Below are positions 33,990 through 44,055 of a DNA stretch of 64,000 nt, piece by piece. Each line of letters starts with the position of its first letter. Position 1 is the first letter of the stretch. The position numbers were made by a program, and so were the translations under genes. Under the pieces are notes generated by a model, which was not told the origin of the DNA, ran no database searches, and worked only from the letters and a program-made list of their open reading frames with translations. Source of the stretch: Trebonia sp963777905 (GTDB lineage: Bacteria > Actinomycetota > Actinomycetes > Streptosporangiales > Streptosporangiaceae); the NCBI GenBank assembly GCA_963777905.1, contig CAVZSM010000008.1, forward strand, positions 1 through 64,000. Direction: 5' to 3'.

Positions 33990-36281
33990 TCAGCCGGGAA
34001 CCTGGGCACCAGACAGGCGGTCCTCGTAGGCCGGTCCCGCGCCCGGTGCCAGGTCAGTGGTGAGCAGCCGGTGCCAGCTGCGGCACACCGAGCCGAGCTC
34101 GAACCCCCGCGCCTGCTCGTGCGCCTCCCGCCCGGCCGCGCGCCAGTCGTCAGGCGAAGCGAGCGAGGCGATGAACGCGGCCATCTCGGCCGGCGTCTCG
34201 TGAATCCACCGCGGGTCGTAGATCGTCTCGGCGCCTGGCCAGTGCCTGATCACCGGCACCGCGCCGGAGGCCATGCCCTCGGCGGGCGCGACGTGGAACG
34301 ACTCGTCGTCGCTGGTGGACAGCACGAACCCGACCCGGCGCAGCCACGCGGCCACGTCGGGTCCCGCGTCGTCGAACACCACCGCGTCGCGCAGCAGCGG
34401 CGACCGCTGCACCCGGCGCAGCGCGGACTGGAAGTGCTCACGCTCCGCCGGGATCTGCCAGACCCACCAGTGCTGCCACGGCATCCGGGACTTCACGAAG
34501 AGCAGGTAACGGTCGTCGTCGCGACGCAGCTCCTCGAGCACGTCGAGGCCCAGATCGAGGCGCTTGCGAGACGAATCGACGCTGATCATCCCGAGGTGGT
34601 ACTGCGCGCCGTCCAGCTTCGGCCGGTCCAGCTGGAGCACGTCGATCGGGTTCGCCAGCGACACCACCTTCGCCGCCGGCCAGCCAGTGTGCTCCCTGGT
34701 CAGCTGCGCGTAGTGCTCGCTGACGCAGATCACCTGGTCGACGTTGCCGATCTTCACCTGGCCCGGGTAGTGCGAGTACAGCTCGAACCGGTGCAGGTGG
34801 ACGATCAGCCGGGTGTCGCGGCGCTTGTGGCGGCTGTACCAGACGGCGTTCGGGCCGCACCACTCGCAGATGACCACGTCGGCCCATTCGGCCAGCTCCT
34901 TGGAGACGGCCTCGTCGTGCTCGCCGAGCGACGCCCACTGGTCGACTCGGACCTCGAGGCCAGGCTGGAGCTTGAAGTACGCGATCAGCGGGGTGAAGAA
35001 CTTCAGGTCGTGGCCCGCGATGACCACCCGCAGCGGCGGGCTCGCGGGGGCCTCGCCGACAGCGGCGGCGCCCGCGCCAGGGCCCACCGCCCGCGCCAGG
35101 TAGCCGCGCAGCCGGTCCGCGGCCTTGTCCAGCGTGAACTCCCGGGCCGCGGCGGACGTCCTGGCCGCCGCGAGGGCGAACACGGCGGGATCGGCGACGC
35201 ACGCCGCCGCCGCGTCCGCCACGTCATCCAGGCTGGCGGCGAACAGCGGGTAGTCGGCGCCGAGCAGCGCCTCGTGCATCGGCGTCCTGTTCAGGATCAC
35301 CGGCAGCCCCAGCTGGCCGAACTCCAGCACCTTGGTCGACAGCTCCAGCGACGCGTCGAGGTCCGGGTGCCGCCAGGACAGCCCGATGTCGCAGGACGCG
35401 GCCAGCCGCATCGCCTCGGCGCGCGGCTGCCCGCCATGCCAGATCACGCCGGGCACGGCAGGCGTCCCCACCTCGCCGAGGGCCGCGCGCATCCGCCGCT
35501 TGTACCCCGCGTCCCGCGGGTCGTCGTGCACCTTGTCGCCGACCATGTGCACCTCGGCGGGGACCCCGCGGCTGGCCAGCAAAGAAGGCAGCTGGGTCAT
35601 CTCCAGCGTGTTCCACCGTGGCGCGAACTTGCCCGTGTAGACGAGCTGCAGCGGGACGCGAGGCGAAGCAACCGTACGTTCGGGAGAATCGAGAGCAGGG
35701 AGCACGGGCGGGAACAGGACGGACTTACCGCAAGCGGCCGCGACGCTGCCTTCGAGGAAGCAGCGCAGTTCCTCGGTCTGGCAGAGCAGGTAGCGGGAGG
35801 CCTTCGCGATCGCGGTGAGGTCCTCGGCGGCCTTCGGGGTCACCGCGGGGATGGCCTGCGGGACGTCGGTCAGGTAGGACCACAGCCGCCCGTCGAAGGC
35901 GCCGTCGCGGGCGGCGGCGGAGACCAGCGCCCGGCCGCGGAGCACCACCAGGTCGTGGCGGCGGTCGGCGTCGACGGCGGCGAGCACGGCGACGGCCTGG
36001 GCGACGGTGAGGCTGGCGTCGGTGAGTCCTGGCAGCAGCTGTTCGGCGTGCGGGCTGCGAATGGTGACCGCCTCGACGTCGCGCAGCGGCGCGATGAGCC
36101 GGTCGGTGCGGACCTGGGCCTTCAGCACCAGCGTGACCGCGCACCCGGCGGCGGCCAGGGCCTGGGTCATCGACTGCAGCCAGATGGCCGAGCCGTCGAG
36201 CAGGTTCATGTCGACGTCGGCGTAGACCAGGGCGCCTGGCCGGGTTCCGGACACTGTGGGTGTCGCTCCTTGTGCGTGCAT
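33990..36281 (-). CDS. two-domain glycosyltransferase
   Basis: A 763-residue cytoplasmic protein with two GT-B-like glycosyltransferase units. The first (about 20-420) includes LVYADVDMNLLDGSAIWLQSMTQAL and a GT4-like C-half (LQLVYTGKFAPRWNTLEM, LSTKVLEFGQLGLPVILNR). The second (about 445-750) begins LRVVIAGHDLKFFTPLIAYFK and contains ADVVICEWCGPNAVWYS, RLIVHLHRFELYS and FHVAPAEGMASGAVPVIR. The fusion suggests two successive transfers on one polysaccharide. The ATG at 36281 is preferred; it lies 4 nt after the upstream gene. Confidence 0.85.
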   Translation of the reverse strand: MHAQGATPTVSGTRPGALVYADVDMNLLDGSAIWLQSMTQALAAAGCAVTLVLKAQVRTDRLIAPLRDVEAVTIRSPHAEQLLPGLTDASLTVAQAVAVLAAVDADRRHDLVVLRGRALVSAAARDGAFDGRLWSYLTDVPQAIPAVTPKAAEDLTAIAKASRYLLCQTEELRCFLEGSVAAACGKSVLFPPVLPALDSPERTVASPRVPLQLVYTGKFAPRWNTLEMTQLPSLLASRGVPAEVHMVGDKVHDDPRDAGYKRRMRAALGEVGTPAVPGVIWHGGQPRAEAMRLAASCDIGLSWRHPDLDASLELSTKVLEFGQLGLPVILNRTPMHEALLGADYPLFAASLDDVADAAAACVADPAVFALAAARTSAAAREFTLDKAADRLRGYLARAVGPGAGAAAVGEAPASPPLRVVIAGHDLKFFTPLIAYFKLQPGLEVRVDQWASLGEHDEAVSKELAEWADVVICEWCGPNAVWYSRHKRRDTRLIVHLHRFELYSHYPGQVKIGNVDQVICVSEHYAQLTREHTGWPAAKVVSLANPIDVLQLDRPKLDGAQYHLGMISVDSSRKRLDLGLDVLEELRRDDDRYLLFVKSRMPWQHWWVWQIPAEREHFQSALRRVQRSPLLRDAVVFDDAGPDVAAWLRRVGFVLSTSDDESFHVAPAEGMASGAVPVIRHWPGAETIYDPRWIHETPAEMAAFIASLASPDDWRAAGREAHEQARGFELGSVCRSWHRLLTTDLAPGAGPAYEDRLSGAQVPG

Positions 36282-36285
36282 CGCG

Positions 36286-38080
36286 TTACCTGGCGATCGT
36301 GAACAGCCGCAGCCCGTGGCTGCCCCAGTCGCCGATCGGCGGGCCTTCCGGCACCAGCAGGTCGCGGCGGACGAGGCAGGGAGGCTGGTCGAGCCAGGAG
36401 GTGAACTCGTAGTCACCGGTGCCGAACCCGACCGCGTCCGCCTGCGAGCATTCGCGCGCGCAGGCCAGGTCGAGCAGGTAGCTGTCCGCCAGGGCCGCGG
36501 CGCGAGCCTGGTCCCACAGGGCCAGCCACGGAGCGCTGGCCAGCCGCGCCAGCGGCCGCGCCCAGTCGGGGTCAGCGGCCGCGGCCGTGGCTGCCTCGCC
36601 GGTCGTCACGACCCGGATGCCGTGGTCGGTCAGGGTGCCGAGCGCGTCCCGCACGCTCGCGGCCTCGGTGGCGTTGACGGCGCCGATGGCGGCGACCACC
36701 TCGGCGGGGCGCAGGCGCTGGGCGAGCAGCGCCGCCGCCAGCTTGCGCGCGTGTTCGGCGCTGGTCACGGCCTCGAGCACCGCGATCTGCCTGCCGCCGA
36801 CCAGCCCGGCGGGGACGCCCGCCGCACGAGCGATCGCGGTCAGCCGGGCGGGGGTCGCGTGGCTGATGAAGACGTCCCGCAGTTCGCCGCGGATCTCGGT
36901 CAGCGACAGCGGGCTGGCGGTACGGGCCTTGTCGAGCTCGGCGCGCACCGCGTCGGCGTCGAGCCCGGAGCCGAGCGGGCCGATCACCCGCGCGCCGCAG
37001 GCGAGCTGCTCGCGCGCCTGGCCGGCGGAGGCGGTGACGAACACCGCGTGCTCCCGGTAGAGCGCCGGCAAGCCGCGCCAGGACCCTGCGGCCGCCGCCA
37101 GCCGCACCGGCGCGTCGCGTCCGCCGGTCAGCGAGTCGAGCAGGGCGCGGACGGCGGGCGCCTCCCGCGGGTCCCTGATCCCGGCGTACAGCGGGTCCGT
37201 CGGCCGGGCCGCGGACACCCCGACCGGGTTGAACCGCGCGAGCTGCACGCCGAGGCCGCCGTCTACCACCGCGTCGCAGCTGGCCGCGAGCCAGCCGAGA
37301 CCGGGCATGAGGGAGGGCGGGACGTTCCGCAGCAGGACGACGGGCTTGCCGAGGGACCGGGCCATGACGACCATCCGGGCCAGCCGCCGGCCCCGGTCGG
37401 CGGCCTGCCGGGTCGGTGGCGTACGCCCACGGCTGGCCGGGGAGCAGCGCCGCGGCCTCGATCAGCACGAGGTCGGCGCCGGTGCCCTCGAGCACCACGT
37501 CGGCGTCGTGCGGCAGCAGCGGGTGCACCACCGCGTCGGGCGCGAGCGTGGCACAGCCGAGCGCGCTGAGCGCGCCGGTGACCACGAGCCCGCCCGCGGC
37601 GCCGCTGACGCCGCCGGGGCCGGTGACGCCGGACAGCGCGAGACCGGGGTCGGCGAGCGACAGCACGCCGGGTGCGGTAAGCGCGGACAGGAACCGCTCC
37701 CCGGTCCCGGCCAGGTCGGTGAGCTGCGCGGAGGCCAGCGCGGTCGCGGCATTGGCGGCGCCGCTCTTCGGGATGCCGCGGTCGCGCCACAGCCGGTACA
37801 GGTCCCGCGGCAGCTGCGCGCCGCGCGGCCAGGGGCGGTGCGCGGCGTTCGCGACCATGCGGCCGAAACGCATCGTGGCCGACTGTTCGAGCGCCGACAG
37901 CCGGGCCTGGGTCATGGCCAGCTGCATCCGGGTGTCACGGAGCTGGCGGGCGAGCCGCTCGCGTTCCGCGGCCATCCCGGCGTCGTCGGACAGGCCGGCG
38001 CCTGCGGGCCGGCCGGCGTCCGCCGTCATCTCCTGGCCCTGAGCGCCGTCTGGGGCACCCGCCGGCGTCATGTCGGTCAT
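36286..38080 (-). pseudogene. coiled-coil glycosyltransferase-like protein, frameshifted
   Basis: The N-terminal frame starts at the ATG 38080 and has a coiled coil (RERLARQLRDTRMQLAMTQARLSALEQ), then TMRFGRMVANAAHRPWPRGAQLPRDLYRLWRDRG, up to QPWAYATDPA. The rest (DRGRRLARMVVMARSLGKPVVLLRNVPPSLM to LRLFTIAR) is in another frame, joined by one extra base near 37415. The C-terminal half looks like a GT-B fold (VFVTASAGQAREQLACGARVIGPL), but I cannot name a family. It sits between wecB (4-nt overlap) and the two-domain glycosyltransferase, so a role in the same polymer is likely. Confidence 0.75.
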
Positions 38081-39162
38081 GCTGCCTTCAGCCACGTCGT
38101 GATGATCCGGGCGATCCGCGGCCCGGCGTGGCCGTCCCACAGCGGCGGGAGCTCGCCGGTGTACGGGCCGTCGTCGCACGCCTTGAGCACCGCGGCGGCC
38201 AGCTCGTCCCTGGTGATGAGCCGGTTGCTGCCGCTGGTGACGGTGATCGGGCGCTCGGTGTTGGGGCGCAGTGTGAGGCAGGGCACGCGAAGCAGCGTAG
38301 TCTCCTCTTGCACGCCGCCCGAATCGGTCACGACAGCCGATGCGCCGCGCACCAGCGACATGAACTCGAGGTAGCCCAGCGGGTCGATCACGCGGACCCG
38401 CGGCGCGTCGAGGAGACCCGCCGCCTCGAGCGTGGCGCGGCCGCGCGGGTGCAGCGGGATGATCACGTCCAGCTCGGCCGCGACCTCGTGCAAGGCGCTG
38501 ACCAGCTCCCGGGCGCGATCAGGCGAGTCGACGTTCGCCGGCCGGTGCAGGGTGGCGACCACGTACCGCCGGTCCCCGAGACCGTGCGAAGAACGCGCGG
38601 CCGCCGCGTCGAACACCGGCAGGTTCGCGAGCAGCGTGTCGATCATCGGGTTGCCGACGAAGTACACGGCGCCGGCGGGCCTGCCCTCACGCGCCAGGTG
38701 TCCCACCGCCTCAGGGGACGTCACGAACAGCAGCGAGCACAGCTGGTCGGTGAGCCGCCTGTTGATCTCCTCGGGCATGGTGTCGTCGAAGCTGCGCAGC
38801 CCCGCCTCGACGTGCGCGAGCGGGACGCCGAGCTTGGCCCCGGCGAGCGACGCCCCGATCGTCGAGTTCACGTCGCCGTACACGACCGCGAGCGCGGGCG
38901 GCGTCCGCGTGAATTCCTCCTCCATGCCGACCATGACCTCGGCGGTCTGCCTGGCCTGCGTGCCCGACCCGACGCCGAGGTTGACGTCCGGCCGCGGCAG
39001 GCCGAGCTGCACGAAGAAAATCTCCGACATGCGCTCGTCGTAATGCTGCCCGGTATGCACCACACGCTGCGCATAACCGAGCGCGGCCAGCGCGCGGATC
39101 ACCGGCGCGGCCTTGACGAAATTCGGCCTGGCCCCGAGCACATGCGTGATCGTGCCGCCCAA
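38077..39162 (-). CDS. wecB: UDP-N-acetylglucosamine 2-epimerase (non-hydrolysing)
   Basis: A 361-residue enzyme converting UDP-GlcNAc to UDP-ManNAc, the first step towards ManNAc or ManNAcA units. Markers are THVLGARPNFVKAAPVIRAL at the N-terminus, VVHTGQHYDERMSEIFF, VYGDVNSTIGASLAGAKLGVPLAHVEAGLRS, EEINRRLTDQLCSLLF and VTDSGGVQEETTLL...PNTERPITV. I place the start at TTG 39162 because GGGAGG lies about 5 nt upstream and the length then fits. The frame is open further upstream but overlaps the divergent promoter. The stop overlaps the next gene's ATG. Confidence 0.93.
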   Translation of the reverse strand: MGGTITHVLGARPNFVKAAPVIRALAALGYAQRVVHTGQHYDERMSEIFFVQLGLPRPDVNLGVGSGTQARQTAEVMVGMEEEFTRTPPALAVVYGDVNSTIGASLAGAKLGVPLAHVEAGLRSFDDTMPEEINRRLTDQLCSLLFVTSPEAVGHLAREGRPAGAVYFVGNPMIDTLLANLPVFDAAAARSSHGLGDRRYVVATLHRPANVDSPDRARELVSALHEVAAELDVIIPLHPRGRATLEAAGLLDAPRVRVIDPLGYLEFMSLVRGASAVVTDSGGVQEETTLLRVPCLTLRPNTERPITVTSGSNRLITRDELAAAVLKACDDGPYTGELPPLWDGHAGPRIARIITTWLKAA

Positions 39163-39203
39163 GTTACCTCCCTGGGGTCGTACCACGGCTAATATCTCCC
39201 CGC

Positions 39204-40922
39204 GTGACTGTACAGCCGACGCCGCGCGCCGTAGTGCTCGCCGTGTCCGTGACACTGCGGCACGTGGCGGATGATCCGGTCCGGGCGCTGACGCTGGCCT
39301 GGCGGGCGCTGCCTGCCCCGATGCGCCGCTGGGTCAGGCTCGCGGGCCCGTACGGCCGGGCGGCGGCGCTGTGGGGCGCCGGGGACCGGCGCGCGGCGCT
39401 GACCGCGCTGGAAGGCCGCCCGGCCCGGCTGGCCGCGTTCAGCCTGGCCGTGGACCAGCCGCAGGTCGCGCGCTCCGCCGTGGCCCGCTTGTCGGAACGC
39501 AGCGGTGCCCGGCCCAGGCTCGCCGCCAGGCTGGCCTACCGGGAGGGCCGGCTCACCGCCGCGATTCGCGCGCTTGACGGCGCGCGCGGCTGGCGGGCGG
39601 CCCGGCTGCGGCGCTGGCTCCAGGCCGAGACCGACATGCTCGAGCCAGACCGCCTGCACATCCCTGAGCTGCCCGGGGCCGGGAACAGCCGACCCGGCAC
39701 CATCCTGCACATCGTCACCGACGCGCTGCCGTCGACCAGCGCCGGCTACACCATCCGCACTCAGGAGATCGCCGTCGCCCAGCGCGCCGCCGACGGTGAT
39801 CCCCGACTCGACCCGCACGTCGTCACCAGGATCGGCTTCCCTGTCACGGCCGGCGCGATCGACGGCCGTCGCCTGGTGACCGTCGACGGCATCCCGTACC
39901 ACCGGCTGCTGCCCTGGGTCATGCCCGGCCGCGCGGACACGATCGCGGCCGACGGCCTCAAGCACGCGGCCCGCCTGGTCACAGACGTCAGGCCCAGCGT
40001 CCTGCACGCGGCGAGCAACTACTCCAACGCGCTGATCGCGCTCGCGCTGCGCGACGCCACGCAGCTGCCGGTGCTGTACGAGGTGCGCGGCTTCTGGGAG
40101 GACACCTGGCTGTCCAGGCACAGCGCCGGCGCCACCAGCGACCTGCGGCACAGCGACCGCTACGTGCGCAGCCGCGCGCTCGAGACGCACTGCATGCAGG
40201 CCGCCGACCTGGTGGTGACGCTCGGCGAGGCGATGCGCGACGAGATCACCGAGCGGGGCATCGACCCGGCGAACATCCTCATCGTGCCGAACGGAGTCAG
40301 CCGAGAGTTCCTGCAACCGCTGCCCGACCCCACCGCGCTCAAGAGCCAGCTCGGCATCAACGACGGCGAGTACGTCGTCGGCCTCGTCTCCAGCCTGGTC
40401 GCGCACGAGGGCATCGGCACGCTGCTCGCGGCCGTGAAGATCCTGGGCGACCGCGGCGTCAGGACCCGCGCGCTGATCGTCGGCGACGGCCCGGAACGCG
40501 GCACGCTCCAGCGCCATGCCGCCCAGCTCGGCCTGGACGCCATCTTCACCGGACGCGTGCCGATGGCGAAAGTCCGTGACTATCACGCCGTCCTCGATGT
40601 CTTCGTCGTCCCCCGCACTCCGGACCGAGTATGCCAGCTTGTCACGCCGCTGAAGCCGGTTGAAGCCATGGCCAGCGGCCTGCCCGTCGTAGTCAGCGGG
40701 GTCAGGGCGCTCGGCGAGATCGTGCAGGACAAGGTGACCGGGCTGCTGTTCCCTCCGCTGGACGCCGAAGCGCTCGCGGACGCGCTGCAGCTGCTGCTCG
40801 GCAACCCGGAACTGCGCAGGGAACTCGGCGCCAACGCGAAGCAATGGGTGGCCCGCGACCGCACCTGGGAGCACAACGCGACCCGGTACCGCGATGCGTA
40901 CGCCCGCCTCGGCGCGCTCTGA
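39204..40922 (+). CDS. GT4-family glycosyltransferase
   Basis: A 572-residue protein. Residues 1-160 form an Arg/Ala-rich helical extension. The GT-B core then runs from ILHIVTDALPSTSAGYTIRTQEIAVAQ through VLYEVRGFWEDTWLS and VPNGVSREFLQPLPD to the donor-binding region TPLKPVEAMASGLPVVVSGVRALGEIV. The GTG at 39204 lies 8 nt after TAATAT and is probably leaderless. It is divergent from wecB and is followed by the dehydrogenase. It likely builds the ManNAc-containing polymer. Confidence 0.88.
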   Translation: MTVQPTPRAVVLAVSVTLRHVADDPVRALTLAWRALPAPMRRWVRLAGPYGRAAALWGAGDRRAALTALEGRPARLAAFSLAVDQPQVARSAVARLSERSGARPRLAARLAYREGRLTAAIRALDGARGWRAARLRRWLQAETDMLEPDRLHIPELPGAGNSRPGTILHIVTDALPSTSAGYTIRTQEIAVAQRAADGDPRLDPHVVTRIGFPVTAGAIDGRRLVTVDGIPYHRLLPWVMPGRADTIAADGLKHAARLVTDVRPSVLHAASNYSNALIALALRDATQLPVLYEVRGFWEDTWLSRHSAGATSDLRHSDRYVRSRALETHCMQAADLVVTLGEAMRDEITERGIDPANILIVPNGVSREFLQPLPDPTALKSQLGINDGEYVVGLVSSLVAHEGIGTLLAAVKILGDRGVRTRALIVGDGPERGTLQRHAAQLGLDAIFTGRVPMAKVRDYHAVLDVFVVPRTPDRVCQLVTPLKPVEAMASGLPVVVSGVRALGEIVQDKVTGLLFPPLDAEALADALQLLLGNPELRRELGANAKQWVARDRTWEHNATRYRDAYARLGAL

Positions 40923-40964
40923 TCACCTACCATGAAGGGTCATCACGCGAGGAGGGCTTGCACC

Positions 40965-42219
40965 GTGGACGTCGTGATCATCGGGCTTGGCTACGTGGGG
41001 CTGCCGCTGGCTCAGGAGGCCGTCCGGGCCGGCCTGCGAGGTCACCGGGCTCGACATCAGGCAGGCGACGGTGGACGGCCTGAACGCCGGGCGGTCGCAC
41101 GTCGATGACCTGTCCGACGCTGATATCGCGGCCATGCTGGCGGGCGGTTTCCGCGCCGTCACGAGCGTCGCCGGGATCGCCGGGACCGGCCCGGATGTGA
41201 TCGTCATCTGCGTGCCGACCCCGCTGTCGGAGTCCGACGGCCCGGACCTGACCGCCGTGCGGGCGGCCACGGAAACGGCGGCCGCGCTGGTGCGCCCCGG
41301 GTGCACGGTGATCCTGGAGTCCACCACCTACCCGGGCACGACCGATGAGATCGTCCGCCCGGTGCTGGAGAAGGCGAGCGGCCTGAGCGCGGGCATCGGC
41401 TTCCACCTCGCGTTCTCCCCGGAGCGCATCGACCCGGGCAACGAGACCTACGGGATCCGCAACACCCCGAAGGTCGTCGGCGGCATCACCCCGGCCTGCA
41501 CCGAGGCCGCGGCGGACTTCTACGCACGCGTCTGCGACACCGTGGTCCGCGCCAAGTCCGCGCGCGAGGCGGAGATGGCCAAGCTGCTGGAGAACACCTA
41601 CCGGCACGTGAACATCGCGCTGGTCAACGAGATGGCGATCTTCTGCCACGAGCTCGGCGTGGACCTGTGGGACGCGATCAGGTGCGCCGCGACCAAGCCG
41701 TTCGGCTTCCAGGCGTTCTACCCCGGCCCCGGCGTCGGCGGCCACTGCATCCCGATCGACCCGAACTACCTGTCCTACAAGGTGCGGGCCGAGCTGAACT
41801 ACCCGTTCCGGTTCGTCGAGCTGGCGCAGGAGATCAACAGCCGGATGCCCGGCTACGTGGTGGACCGCGCCGCGGAGCTGCTGAACACCCACGCCAAGCC
41901 GCTGAACGGCGCCCGCGTGCTGCTGCTCGGCGTCACCTACAAGCGGGACATCGCCGACCAGCGCGAGTCACCCGCCCGCCCGATCGCCCGCAAGCTGCTG
42001 CAGCGCGGCGCCGCGCTCAGCTACCACGACCCGTTCGTGGACAACTGGCAGGTCGACGGCCGCGACATCCCGCGCGCCGCCTCCCCGGTCACCCCGGCCG
42101 ATCTCACCATCCTGCTCCAGGCGCACACCGGCTACGACCTGGCCGACATCGCGGCGAAGTCGCGGCTGCTGTTCGACACCCGTGGCAAGATATCGGGGGA
42201 ATCCGTATACCCGCTGTAG
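40965..42219 (+). pseudogene. UDP-N-acetyl sugar / UDP-glucose dehydrogenase, frameshifted
   Basis: The GTG at 40965 follows GAGGAGGG, and the first frame reads VDVVIIGLGYVGLPLAQEAVRAGL, the NAD-binding loop. One extra base near 41030 shifts into the long frame that continues VTGLDIRQATVDGL ... FSPERIDPGN ... GPGVGGHCIPIDPNYLS (catalytic Cys) ... LGVTYKRDIADQRESP. Repaired, it would be about 417 residues, normal for WecC/WbpA-type four-electron dehydrogenases. Beside wecB it would make UDP-ManNAcA. The start and the ribosome site are good, which argues for a recent mutation or a sequence error. Confidence 0.88.
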
Positions 42220-42233
42220 AGGAGGGCCAGCGG

Positions 42234-43325
42234 TTGCGCGTCGTCGTCTGCACGGTCGTGCACCACCCCGCCGACGCCCGGATCTACTACCGCCAGATCC
42301 AGGCCCTCCTCGACGCGGGGCATCAGGTCACGTACATTGCCCCGTTCGGTGAACTGGAAGATTTTCCGGAACGTACGCAGCCGTCTCTTACCACCGTCAC
42401 CATTCCGCGGGCCGTGGGCAGGCGCCGGCTGGGCGCGCTGCGCGCCGCGAAGGCCGCGATGGCCGCCCAGATGGGCGGCGCTGACCTGCTGCTGGTGCAC
42501 GACCCCGAGCTGCTGCTGGTGCTGCCGCCCCGCCGCGGCCGCCCGCCGACGGTGTGGGACGTGCACGAGGACACCGCGGCGGCGCTGACGACGAAGGCAT
42601 GGCTGCCCGGCTGGCTGCGGCCGGCCGCCGCCGGCGGAGTCAACTTCGCCGAGCGGCTCGCGGAACGCCGCCTGCACCTCATCCTCGCCGAGCACGGCTA
42701 CAACGACAGGTTCCGCGGCACCCACCCGGTGGTGCCCAACACGACCTATGTCCCGGACGAGGCGGCTCCGCCGTCCGGGCCACGCCGCGTCGTCTACGTC
42801 GGCCACATTTCCCCGGACCGGGGCTCGGCCGAGATGGTGGAGCTGGCCCGGCTGCTGGCGCCGCACGGTATCGCCGTGGAGCTGATCGGCCCCGCCGACG
42901 CGGCGGCACGCGCCCACATCGAGGCGGCCGGCGACCTGGCGCACTGGCACGGCTTCGTGCCGAACGCGGAAGCCCTGCGGCTCACCGAAGGGGCCCTGGC
43001 CGGGCTATCGCTATTGCACGACGAGGCTAACTTCGCCCATTCGATGCCGACCAAGGTCGTGGAGTACATGGCGCACGGCGTCCCGGTGGTGACGACGCCG
43101 CTGCCGCTCGCCGTCGAGCTGGTGCAGAACGCGGACTGCGGTTTCGTGGTCCCCTTCGGCGACGTAGCGGCGGCTGCCGACGCGGTCGTGCGCCTGGACG
43201 CCGACCCGGACCTCCGCGTCAAGATGGGCCTGCGCGGCCATGACGCCGCTGCGCGCACCCTAGGCTGGCCGGCCGCCGCCCGCGAGTTCGTCGCCCAGCT
43301 CGAGGCGTGGGCCGGCAAGTCCTGA
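42234..43325 (+). CDS. glycosyltransferase (GT-B)
   Basis: A 363-residue GT-B enzyme starting at TTG 42234 with GGAGGG 7 nt upstream. Motifs are RVVVCTVVHHPADARIYYRQIQALLDAGHQVTYIAP at the N-terminus, VWDVHEDTAAAL, RRVVYVGHISPDRGSAEMVELARLLAPHG in the linker region and MPTKVVEYMAHGVPVVTTPLP for donor binding. It is 14 bp after the dehydrogenase, in the same operon. The acceptor is unknown. Confidence 0.87.
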   Translation: MRVVVCTVVHHPADARIYYRQIQALLDAGHQVTYIAPFGELEDFPERTQPSLTTVTIPRAVGRRRLGALRAAKAAMAAQMGGADLLLVHDPELLLVLPPRRGRPPTVWDVHEDTAAALTTKAWLPGWLRPAAAGGVNFAERLAERRLHLILAEHGYNDRFRGTHPVVPNTTYVPDEAAPPSGPRRVVYVGHISPDRGSAEMVELARLLAPHGIAVELIGPADAAARAHIEAAGDLAHWHGFVPNAEALRLTEGALAGLSLLHDEANFAHSMPTKVVEYMAHGVPVVTTPLPLAVELVQNADCGFVVPFGDVAAAADAVVRLDADPDLRVKMGLRGHDAAARTLGWPAAAREFVAQLEAWAGKS

Positions 43326-43348
43326 CCAGCCCACGCCCCGGGCTCTTG

Positions 43349-43930
43349 CTAGGCGTCGCCGCTGACGATCTCGTAGGTCACGTAGACGAGCCCGTCACCG
43401 GCGGTCCGGCTGCCGGTGAGGCGGAACGGCTTCTCGCCGCTCGTCTCGCCGAACAGGCGCTCGCCCGCCCCGACCACGACAGGGAAGACGAACAGCCGCA
43501 GCTCATCCACGAGGTCGTGCTCGAGCAGCGTGCGGCCGAGCTGGTAGCTGCCGTAGACCACGATGTCCCCGTCCACGTCCTGCTTCAGCCTGGTGACCTC
43601 CTCGACCACGTCGCCCTTCAGGACCGTCACGTTGGTCCACGCGGGGTCTTGGAGGGTCGAGGACACGACGTACTTGGGCAGGGTGTTCAGCCGGTCCGCC
43701 CACTCGCCAGTCCGGGACGGCCAGCGCGCCCCGAACCACTCGTCGGTGCGCCGGCCGAGCAGCAGGGCCGCGGAGCTCAGGGCTTCGGCGTACGAGATCT
43801 TGGCGAACTCGTCGAAGTCCTTGCCGACGGAACGGCCGAACCAGCCGCCCCGGCCGAAGCCCTCCTTGCCGTCGGGGTCCTGCACCACTCCGTCGAGCGA
43901 TACGTTCGTGCTGATGACGATCTTTCCCAT
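43349..43930 (-). CDS. dihydrofolate reductase-like (RibD C-terminal domain) protein
   Basis: A 193-residue protein of the RibD-C/DHFR family: MGKIVISTNVSLDGVVQDPDGKEGFGRGGWF at the start, ALLLGRRTDEWFGARWPSR, TVLKGDVVEEVTRLKQDVDGDIVVYGSYQLGRTLLEHDLVDELRLFVFPVVVGAGERLF. Members reduce various substrates and are often regulated by SigG-type sigma factors. Here the gene is divergent from exactly such a factor (126 bp between starts). The ATG at 43930 gives the family length. Confidence 0.88.
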   Translation of the reverse strand: MGKIVISTNVSLDGVVQDPDGKEGFGRGGWFGRSVGKDFDEFAKISYAEALSSAALLLGRRTDEWFGARWPSRTGEWADRLNTLPKYVVSSTLQDPAWTNVTVLKGDVVEEVTRLKQDVDGDIVVYGSYQLGRTLLEHDLVDELRLFVFPVVVGAGERLFGETSGEKPFRLTGSRTAGDGLVYVTYEIVSGDA

Positions 43931-44055
43931 CGAGTTCTCCTCACAGGGTTCTGTCTGCTGCAACCGCCGGTAGATACACCGCGGCCCGGCCGAACTGGGC
44001 GGCCGCGAGCCGCCCAGTTCGGCGCCCGGGTGGTGTACGTACATGCGGGAAGAAG

